Origin: CAYTES01 sp964436935
GTDB lineage: Bacteria; Patescibacteriota; Gracilibacteria; UBA1369; UBA12473
Assembly: GCA_964436935.1 (NCBI GenBank)
Contig: CAYTES010000063.1
Coordinates: 1-7,545, forward strand
Direction of reading: 5' to 3'
Length of the DNA stretch: 7,545 nucleotides
Made by a program: the position numbers and the translations under genes. Positions 1-6,200 of the stretch are shown here, piece by piece; within the stretch, counting starts at the first letter, position 1; each line of letters begins with the position of its first letter. The notes beneath the pieces are model-generated. The model was not told the DNA's origin. It did not search any database and saw only the letters and a list, made by a program, of their open reading frames with translations.

Positions 1-590
1 CGCATGGTTTCGGCCGCCTGTTTCAATTCCTCGGAGGATGCGGTCAAAAGCCTTTTGATGTCCGTATCAATCGTTCGCCAATGCCGTACCGCCTCCACCA
101 CATTTCCCGTTCCTGCCTCCCCTTTGGTGCGAATCATGGCCGCCCCTTCGTGGATACGTCTCAGTGCTTCTCCCAAGTTGGTGGCCCCACACACAAAAGG
201 TACTTTGAACGCCATTTTATCCACATGAAACTGCTCATCCGCAGGCGTCAATACTTCACTTTCATCAATGTAATCCACGCCGATGGCTTCCAGGATTTGT
301 GCTTCCACAAAATGCCCGATCCGCACTTTGGCCATGACCGGAATGGAGACCGCGGCCATGATTTTTCGGATCATTTCCGGGTCGGACATGCGGGCCACAC
401 CCCCTTGTTTTCGAATATCGGACGGCACCCGTTCCAATGCCATCACAGCGCACGCGCCGGCGTCTTCGGCCAGCTTGGCTTGCTCGGCATTGACCACATC
501 CATGATCACGCCCCCTTTGAGCATTTGGGCGAGTCCACGTTTGAGCTTAAGCGAATCGGCATTGGATGGGGGCGATGTTTCGTTGAACAT
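1..590 (-). CDS. pdxS: Pyridoxal 5'-phosphate synthase lyase subunit PdxS, N-terminal part (cut by window edge)
   Basis: Reading down from an ATG at 590 gives 196 codons that run off the left edge, about two thirds of the usual length of roughly 295 residues. PdxS is the TIM-barrel synthase of the DXP-independent vitamin B6 route. It builds PLP from ribose 5-phosphate, glyceraldehyde 3-phosphate and ammonia supplied by the glutaminase PdxT. Family motifs are visible in order: KGGVIMDV (catalytic Asp31), ALERVPSDIR, GGVARM, SIPVMAK (Lys88, the Schiff-base lysine that is Lys81 in Bacillus), GVDYIDESEVLTPADE, PFVCGATNLGEA, and RTKGEAGTGN (Lys156, the second lysine). All three catalytic residues are shifted by +7 relative to Bacillus because of a slightly longer N-terminus, which supports the chosen start. 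No Shine-Dalgarno site precedes it. pdxT is not in the window and could lie beyond the left edge. The plus-strand open frames across this stretch are antisense shadows. Confidence 0.96.
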   Translation of the reverse strand, partial: MFNETSPPSNADSLKLKRGLAQMLKGGVIMDVVNAEQAKLAEDAGACAVMALERVPSDIRKQGGVARMSDPEMIRKIMAAVSIPVMAKVRIGHFVEAQILEAIGVDYIDESEVLTPADEQFHVDKMAFKVPFVCGATNLGEALRRIHEGAAMIRTKGEAGTGNVVEAVRHWRTIDTDIKRLLTASSEELKQAAETM

Positions 591-620
591 GCAAAAAAAT
601 CAAAAAGACAAGGCGGGCTG

Positions 621-649
621 ATTCTAATGCAAAGTATGATATTAGCCAA
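621..649 (-). promoter_or_regulatory. Candidate sigma70 promoter of pdxS
   Basis: On the minus strand, TTGGCT (644-649) is separated by 17 bp from TAGAAT (621-626, five of six matches to the -10 consensus). Transcription would start near 614 and leave a leader of about 24 nt before the pdxS ATG. It lies 24 bp from the edge of the inserted element, so pdxS probably does not depend on readthrough from the gene upstream. Confidence 0.5.
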
Positions 650-672
650 GCAGGACGGATGCCGCAACTTAG

Positions 673-944
673 GAGCTGTTCACATAACGAGACTTGTAAT
701 GGCACGACTTTCAAGGTGTCTGGATTCGAGGCATGAGGAGCGTGGCGTACCTGGAAGGTACGGAAGCGACGAATAACAAAGAAGACGGGCGTCTTGAAAG
801 GGTGCCCGAAGGGAAGCGATGGTTTTTCTCCATTTCGGCGTCATTCCTCCTCGAAATACCCTCCGGGTATTCCTTCGTCGTCTTTCCTTGAACTGAAAAA
901 AAATCCGCCTGCTTCCATTATCAAGTCCGTTATGTGAACAGCTC
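673..944. mobile_element. MITE-like element with terminal inverted repeats and TTAG target duplication
   Basis: The outer 17 bp, GAGCTGTTCACATAACG, are repeated perfectly in inverted orientation at both ends (673-689 and 928-944). Homology continues imperfectly for about 13 bp (GAGACTTGTAATGG against GACTTGATAATGG). TTAG flanks it directly on both sides (669-672 and 945-948), as expected of a 4-bp target-site duplication. The 272-bp interior has no convincing gene but holds several short hairpins. Small size, TIRs, TSD and lack of a transposase make this a miniature inverted-repeat transposable element. The TTAG duplication fits the YTAR target preference known for IS5-type elements, so an IS5-like transposase elsewhere in the genome may mobilise it. 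The family assignment is inference. Confidence 0.85.
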
Positions 945-1628
945 TTAGCATGGCCAACCGTCTTCGGTAGGGTATGCGGAAGCCGCTGGTAGGCAAGGGG
1001 GTTTTGTGGAGGATGTTATTGTAGTTATTTGTATTTCGTCGAGCTGCTTTAAAAAGACGATCATTTGGGGTATGACTAGATTGGAACAGTTTTGGCCACA
1101 ATTAAATCCACAGCAGGCATTGGCATAACCCATTGCGTCATCGTGATATCTTATAAGCCGATCTTCGACCCCTTGTTGAGTCACTGGGGATTGAAGCGAT
1201 ATGGAGGTCTTGTACGCAATGGTGCAGAGTTTTCTGCGATCGTCGTGATCCAGAGGAACATCCTGCCACCGTATAGGCGAATGGAGATTAGAGGGATCAA
1301 AACGAAGAGATTCGGGAATACCCTTGGGATAAGCAGGACGAACGATACTCTCATAGAGCCACTGTTGGGACCTTCGCCTGAGCCAGGCATGCTGATCGCC
1401 AAGGGTCCCCTCGAGAGGGAAGTCCGCCAGCTCTTCGTCTTTTGCCTTCATCCATTGCTTAATCTGGTCTAAAAACTGTTGCCTTGCCGTTTCTGTAAGG
1501 CCTAATTGGTCGAGGGTTTGGGCTAATGCTCCAGGGTTTTTTTTCGGATCAAGTGAAAAGCCACGATCTATATTATAAAGAGTGCTGGACAACATGTAAT
1601 GAATTTCATCGGAAGTTTGTGCTTTCAT
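945..1628 (-). CDS. Hypothetical protein of about 227 aa with a Cys-rich C-terminal segment
   Basis: I do not recognise this protein. The ATG at 1628 gives MKAQTSDEIHYML. A TTG at 1649 would add seven residues but has no ribosome site, whereas a GAGGA lies just before the ATG, though closer than ideal. The product looks soluble, with a charged helical N-terminal half (QFLDQIKQWMKAKDEELADF, then LRRRSQQWLYESIV) and no signal peptide or membrane segment. A C-rich motif, CCGFNCGQNC, follows and could bind metal. The last 45 residues are Ser/Thr/Pro-rich and less protein-like. A run of eight A's in the DPKKNP codons and an alternative open frame over the 3' end (from about 1101 down) leave a frameshift possible. 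The TAA stop lies inside the duplicated target of the neighbouring mobile element. Confidence applies to the gene being real, not to any function. Confidence 0.65.
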   Translation of the reverse strand: MKAQTSDEIHYMLSSTLYNIDRGFSLDPKKNPGALAQTLDQLGLTETARQQFLDQIKQWMKAKDEELADFPLEGTLGDQHAWLRRRSQQWLYESIVRPAYPKGIPESLRFDPSNLHSPIRWQDVPLDHDDRRKLCTIAYKTSISLQSPVTQQGVEDRLIRYHDDAMGYANACCGFNCGQNCSNLVIPQMIVFLKQLDEIQITTITSSTKPPCLPAASAYPTEDGWPC

Positions 1629-1681
1629 TTCCTCAATACGTAAAAGCAATTTAAAATAAAATTAAAACACAATATTTAAAA

Positions 1682-1710
1682 ATCATAAAATTTATTTTAC
1701 GCACGATCAA
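1682..1710 (-). promoter_or_regulatory. Candidate sigma70 promoter of the hypothetical gene at 945-1628
   Basis: Minus-strand TTGATC (1705-1710) and TATGAT (1682-1687, five of six) are 17 bp apart in an AT-rich gap. The start would be near 1675, about 47 nt before the ATG at 1628. The same gap contains no convincing terminator for the upstream operon, so readthrough is possible. Confidence 0.5.
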
Positions 1711-1721
1711 GTAAGATCACT

Positions 1722-2111
1722 TCATCTAAAAAATACAGCCCCCACGAGTGACACCAGTGAAATCGCAAGCCACGCCTGGTAGTTGTATTTCACTTTGGAG
1801 CGACAGTGGGAGGACAGCATCTCGTGGAGCATGGTCACATCTTCGGTGAGAAGTCGATTGGCTTTGAGTCGAACGAAAAGCTCGGACTGACAAATTTCTC
1901 GGCGATGATTTTCGATCGAAATGCGAACCGCATAGAAAAGGGTATAGGCGCTTACTCCGCTGAACCAGACGAAATCCACCAGATGTTGCCCGAGCGGTTC
2001 CAAAAAAATCGTCAGTCGTAAGGCAATTCCACCCACGAGTCCCAAAATGAAAAGAATCATTCCGATGCCAGGAACTTTTTGCCAATAATGAGGGTGGGGA
2101 GATGGTGGCAT
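1722..2111 (-). CDS. Small membrane protein with three predicted helices, linked to the toxin-antitoxin pair
   Basis: I do not recognise the family. The 129-residue product has hydrophobic segments at about residues 15-36 (GIGMILFILGLVGG...), 44-62 (LVDFVWFSGVSAYTLFYAV) and 113-128 (AWLAISLVSLVGAVFF). Between the second and third is a charged, probably cytosolic stretch (residues 63-110, RISIENHRREICQSELFVRL) that looks helical. It begins 18 bp after the stop of the PIN toxin, on the same strand, and so is probably co-transcribed. The ATG at 2111 is preferred to a TTG three bases upstream. No ribosome site is visible. A competing open frame over the same bases (1726-2118) gives a composition unlike a normal protein and was rejected. 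Whether the protein has any part in toxin-antitoxin function is unknown. Confidence 0.72.
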   Translation of the reverse strand: MPPSPHPHYWQKVPGIGMILFILGLVGGIALRLTIFLEPLGQHLVDFVWFSGVSAYTLFYAVRISIENHRREICQSELFVRLKANRLLTEDVTMLHEMLSSHCRSKVKYNYQAWLAISLVSLVGAVFFR

Positions 2112-2129
2112 CAAGCAAGTGTTAATAAA

Positions 2130-2525
2130 TCATCTTAAAAATTCAATCTTCACTTTTTCCCCTTTAGCCACCGCTTCCAGCTCATGTCGATCGGAGGTTA
2201 GGAAAGTGGTGCCCAAAAATGCATTGAGCGCGACTCCGATACTGTCTGCGAGCGAAAGTTTGTATTTGGTTTTGAGGTATTTGGCGTAATCGGTGATGTC
2301 CGGAGTAAGAAGTTGAACGATTGCCACGGGAATCGTCTTTAAATAGAGGTCGATTTCGCGATATTGGTTCGGACATTTCTTTTTGACATTGTAGCCCACT
2401 TCTAAAAAATTGAGGGCGTGCATGAAGGGTTGAGTTTTACTCCTGAGCACATGGCGGACTTTGTCGGCTCCTTTTTCATCTTTGATGAGGGCCAACAAAG
2501 CGGATGCATCGAGGGTATAGCTCAT
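2130..2525 (-). CDS. PIN-domain ribonuclease toxin, VapC-like
   Basis: The 131-residue protein is the size of a VapC toxin and shows the four acidic PIN positions: Asp6 in YTLDASALLAL, Glu42 in NFLEVGYN, Asp94 in LSLADSIGVALN, and Asp112 in LTSDRHELE. These would coordinate Mg2+ or Mn2+ for cleavage of RNA; VapC toxins often target tRNA or rRNA and block translation. The C-terminal strand (KVKIEFLR) closes the domain. Its ATG overlaps the TGA of the upstream AbrB-type gene (ATGA at 2522-2525), the usual translational coupling of antitoxin and toxin. Nothing is truncated and all catalytic residues are present, so the toxin is probably active. The cellular target cannot be read from the sequence. 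Confidence 0.92.
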   Translation of the reverse strand: MSYTLDASALLALIKDEKGADKVRHVLRSKTQPFMHALNFLEVGYNVKKKCPNQYREIDLYLKTIPVAIVQLLTPDITDYAKYLKTKYKLSLADSIGVALNAFLGTTFLTSDRHELEAVAKGEKVKIEFLR

Positions 2526-2815
2526 TTTTTTCGATTAAAAAGTCGATTCCATTTTACTTCTTCCTGGCGAATTTCTTCTTGTTTGTCGCGAAGGTATTCT
2601 TCGAGAATATTGGTGTGTTTCAGGATCCCACGCAATTTATCGACCGCTTCGAATGGAGTAAGGGGTTGTTTTTTCTTTGTTTTCACATAAACCACAATCC
2701 CCCCTAATTCAAGATTATCTTCCCATTCCAACTCACTCCCCGGATGAATGTTGTACTTTTTTCGGAGTTTTTTAGGGATGGTGGCCTGGCCTTTAGTCGA
2801 AACAGAAGTAACCAT
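2522..2815 (-). CDS. AbrB/MazE-fold (SpoVT-AbrB) antitoxin, VapB-like
   Basis: The 97-residue product begins with a textbook swapped-hairpin AbrB domain at residues 1-50: MVTSVSTKGQATIPKKLRKKY, then a PGSELEWED turn and the beta strand GGIVVYVKTK. This fold dimerises and binds palindromic DNA. The charged helical tail (residues 52-97, FEAVDKLRGIL ... EEYLRDKQEEIRQEE) is the region that in this family wraps and blocks the toxin. It is immediately upstream of, and overlaps by 4 bp, a PIN toxin gene, which makes the pair a type II toxin-antitoxin module. A strong inverted repeat lies just in front, so the protein or the complex probably represses its own operon. No Shine-Dalgarno sequence precedes the ATG at 2815. 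Confidence 0.93.
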   Translation of the reverse strand: MVTSVSTKGQATIPKKLRKKYNIHPGSELEWEDNLELGGIVVYVKTKKKQPLTPFEAVDKLRGILKHTNILEEYLRDKQEEIRQEEVKWNRLFNRKK

Positions 2816-2823
2816 AATTTAAA

Positions 2824-2853
2824 AGTATTACTTTATAATAAAATAGTAATACT
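2824..2853. promoter_or_regulatory. Inverted-repeat operator in front of the toxin-antitoxin operon
   Basis: AGTATTACT (2824-2832) and AGTAATACT (2845-2853) form a perfect 9-bp inverted repeat with a 12-bp spacer. Each arm is itself nearly palindromic (AGTA-T-TACT), and their centres are 21 bp apart, two helical turns, so two AbrB-type dimers could bind the same face. It begins nine bases upstream of the antitoxin ATG, which suits autorepression. Binding is inferred. Confidence 0.6.
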
Positions 2854-2871
2854 AAAAATATAAAAAGTAAA
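2843..2871 (-). promoter_or_regulatory. Weak candidate promoter of the toxin-antitoxin operon
   Basis: Minus-strand TTTACT (2866-2871) and TACTAT (2843-2848) are 17 bp apart, each matching four of six consensus bases. The -10 box would lie inside the inverted repeat, so a bound antitoxin would block it. The stretch is so AT-rich that other -10 choices exist (TATAAA at 2832-2837). Confidence 0.3.
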
Positions 2872-2880
2872 GAAATAAAA

Positions 2881-3074
2881 TTTGTCCTAAGGCAGGGTCA
2901 AAAGTTGAAGGGGGCGCTGCATTATTTACAGGTCCGTATCTTATCCCGGGGCAATCTGTAAAAGGGTCGAGTCAACCTGGAAAATTAACAAATCAAGAAC
3001 ACTAGGCAAATTTAAAAAATTCTTCCTTCATCATTTCCCACCACCAAGCTAAAAAGGATTTTTTCGAGCGAAAA
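2881..3074. other. Intergenic stretch without a recognised gene
   Basis: This part of the gap between the antitoxin operon and carB has no credible open frame on either strand and no tRNA-like arms. The only structure seen is a weak inverted repeat, TTTACAG (2925-2931) with CTGTAAA (2956-2962), around a 24-nt GC-rich loop. Its role, if any, is unknown. Confidence 0.5.
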
Positions 3075-3089
3075 ATGAAAGCAGAAATT

Positions 3090-3161
3090 AAAGAGATCCC
3101 CGCGTGTTTACCGACGAAGCATTTTAGTCTGCGTAGGAGGTGAATATGCGGGGATCTCTTT
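3090..3161. terminator. Strong hairpin beyond the carB stop, possible bidirectional terminator or small RNA
   Basis: AAAGAGATCCCCGC (3090-3103) and GCGGGGATCTCTTT (3148-3161) pair perfectly over 14 bp. The A-tract/T-tract ends are typical of two-way terminators. It starts 47 bp past the carB stop, so stopping carB transcripts is the simplest role. Read as plus-strand RNA the stem continues for nine more pairs (3104-3112 with 3139-3147), three of them G-U wobbles. On the minus strand those become A-C mismatches and the loop would be 44 nt, unusually large for an intrinsic terminator. A plus-strand small RNA or a mobile palindromic repeat is therefore an alternative. Confidence 0.5.
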
Positions 3162-3208
3162 GCCTTTAAATTTTGCTACTTTGAGCGAGGAAAATGTCCT
3201 TTTTAGCT

Positions 3209-6200
3209 TCACACATAACTACTCCATGGCTCTATCGCCAAATCATCAATGGTGTAATGCTTCATGGTTTCCACAATCAATTTGGCAACCTGCACATTCG
3301 TGACCAAGGGAATATTCAAATCAATCGCCTGTCGTCGCATTTGATACCCCGCCGTGACCTCTTCATGGCTGTAGTTTTTTGGGATATTGAACACACAGTC
3401 CACCTTGCGTTCCCTAATCACATCCAGCACGGTAAGCCCATTCTTTTTTGGGGCGTTTTTCCCGGGGGCTCCAATTTTGGCCACTCGAATATTCTCAATG
3501 CCATGCTCATCCAAAAAGTCACTCGTGCCCTCCGTGGCATATAATTTAAATGCGTGTTCCTTGAGCCATTTTATCGCAGACAGTAGGTCGGCTTTGTCTT
3601 GAATATGTCCCACACTGACGAGGACACTTTTTTGAGGCAGTCGGAATCCCACGGAAATCATGGCCTTCAAAAACGCTTCGTACAAATCTTTCCCAAAACA
3701 AGCCACTTCTCCGGTAGAAGCCATTTCCACTCCCAGAACGGGGTCTGCCCCCTTGAGACGAGAGAATGAAAATTGAGGCGCCTTCACCCCAACATGTTCC
3801 AAGTCCAAGGTTTGATAATTTCGATCGCGATATTCTTTCGATTCCACTTTCCCCAGCATGGCCCGCGTGGCGATTTCAATGAAATTGTGTCCGGTCACTT
3901 TGGACGAAAAGGGAAAGCTTCGGCTCGCGCGCAAATTACACTCAATCACTTTAATGGCGTTGTTTCGGGCCAAAAATTGAATATTGAAAGGCCCGGTGAT
4001 GTTCAGCCCTTTGGCGATTTTTTTACTCATCTGTCGAATGCGCTTGATGGTTTCGAGATACAATTTTTGAGGAGGAAGCACGATCGTCGCGTCTCCGGAA
4101 TGGACCCCGGCATTTTCCACATGCTCGGAGATGGCATAAATGATCAGTTCTCCTTTATGGGCCACTCCATCAATTTCAATTTCCTTCGCGCCTTTTTCGA
4201 ATTTGCTGATGACCACCGGCGCATCCACGGAAATACGCGCCGCTTTGGCCAAATAAATTTCCAAACTTTCTTTATTATGGGCCACCCGCATCGCGGCTCC
4301 GGAAAGCACATAAGAAGGCCGCACCAATACCGGGTATCCCACTTTATCCGCAAATTTATACGCATCGTTTACATTGGAAAAATCACGCCATTTGGGCTGA
4401 TCGATTTCGAGATCGTCCAGCATTTGAGAGAAGGTATGACGGTTTTCCGCGCGATGAATGTCGGGCGGTGGCGTTCCCCATATTTTCACTTTTTCACGGT
4501 GGAGCTTCATCGCAAGGTTATTGGGGATCTGTCCTCCCATGGAAATCATCACACCATTGGGTTTTTCTTTTTCATAGATGTCCAGCACGCGCTCCAGGGA
4601 CAGTTCGTCGAAATACAGCTTGTCGCAGAGATCGTAATCCGTTGAAACCGTTTCGGGGTTGTAGTTGACCATGATGGTTTCAAAGCCTTCTTTCTCAAAG
4701 GTGCGAATGGCATTCACCGCACACCAGTCAAACTCCACGGAAGAGCCGATGCAATAGGCGCCGGAGCCGAGCACCATGGTTTTTTTCTTTTTGGACGAGA
4801 AGGTGATGTCATCTTCCGTACCGTGATAGGTGAGATAAAGGTAGTTGGTTTTGGCGGGGTATTCGGCGGCAAGGGTATCGATTTGTTTGACCACCGGAAC
4901 GATCCCCATTTTCTTGCGCAGGGACCGAATGTCCAGCTCATGTTTTTTGCGTAAGGTGCCGATTTGGTGATCGGAAAAACCTGATTTTTTAGCGCGGCGC
5001 ATGAGTTCGGGCATTAGCGTTTTCGCTTGTTTGACCTCTTCGGCAATGTCCACGATGTTTTTCAGCTTATCCAAAAACCACAAATCAATTCCCGACAGTT
5101 CGTTGATTTTTTTTGTACTCCAGCCCAAACGGATCGCTTCCGCCACCGCCAACATTCGACGAGGTGTGGGCACGGAAATGGCTTGTTTCAATTCGCTTTC
5201 TTTCAGCGCGGTCAATCCTTCATTGGCCACCAATCCGAATAATCCAATCTGCAACATGCGCAGTCCTTTCTGCATCACTTCTTCAAAACTGCGTCCCAGG
5301 GCCATCACCTCTCCCACCGATTTCATTTCCGTGGTGATCTCCCACGAGACTTTGCGAAACTTATCAAGGTCCCAGCGCGGAATTTTAAGGGCAAGATAAT
5401 CGAGGGCTGGTTCAAAGCACGCGGTGGTTGTGCCGGTCACGGAATTTTTAAGTTCGGGCAACGAATAACCCAAGGCGAGCTTCGCGGCCACATGAGCCAA
5501 GGGATACCCTGTGGCTTTGGAGGCCAGGGCGGAAGAGCGAGACAAACGGGCATTCACTTCAATCACGCGGTAGTCGTCGGAGTGAGGATCAAGCGCGTAT
5601 TGGATATTGCATTCCCCCACGATGCCCAGATGGCGGATGGTCTTGATCGCGATTTCTCGGAGCTTGTGGTACTCATGGTTGCTCAAGGTTTGAGACGGTG
5701 CTACCACAATGCTTTCTCCCGTATGGACCCCCATCGGATCAATATTTTCCATGTTACACACCGTGGTGCAGTTGTCGTACGCATCTCGAACCACTTCATA
5801 TTCAATTTCTTTCCAGCCTTTCAAGTTTTCTTCGACCAGCACTTGGGGGCTAAAGGCAAACGCCTTTTCAAGCATGTCGTGGAGCATGGGCTGATCATCG
5901 GCAATTCCTGACCCCTTCCCTCCCAATGCAAATGCGGCCCGAATGATCACGGGATAACCGATTTTTTGAGCGGCTTTCAGTCCCTCTTTGATGTTCACAC
6001 AGGGGATGCTGGTGGGCACTTTGACGTTAATTTTTTGAAGTTCTTTGTTGAACAGTTCACGGTCTTCCGTATTTTCGATGGTTTTGACCGGTGTCCCGAG
6101 GACTTTGACGTTGTATTTTTTCAACACGCCGCTCCGGTCGAGTGCCAATCCACAGTTGAGCGCTGTCTGCCCTCCGAACGAAAGCAGTAATGCGTCCGGC

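Noticed and set aside
81..776. Long plus-strand open frame across the left edge
   Set aside because: It is antisense to pdxS, whose frame has unmistakable family motifs, and it runs into the mobile element.
841..1101. 86-codon minus-strand frame spanning the end of the hypothetical gene and the mobile element
   Set aside because: It crosses the element boundary and its end is made of terminal-repeat sequence; kept only as a possible sign of frameshift.
1726..2118. Alternative 130-codon minus-strand frame over the membrane gene
   Set aside because: Its translation is Ser/Arg-rich without coherent secondary structure, while the other frame gives three clean hydrophobic helices.
2925..2962. 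TTTACAG/CTGTAAA inverted repeat considered as a terminator or attachment site
   Set aside because: A 7-bp stem with a 24-nt loop and no U-run; too weak to call.
3773..4645. Plus-strand open frame of 290 codons, and other plus-strand frames within 3194-5911
   Set aside because: All lie opposite carB and have His/Phe/Arg-rich, low-quality translations typical of shadows.
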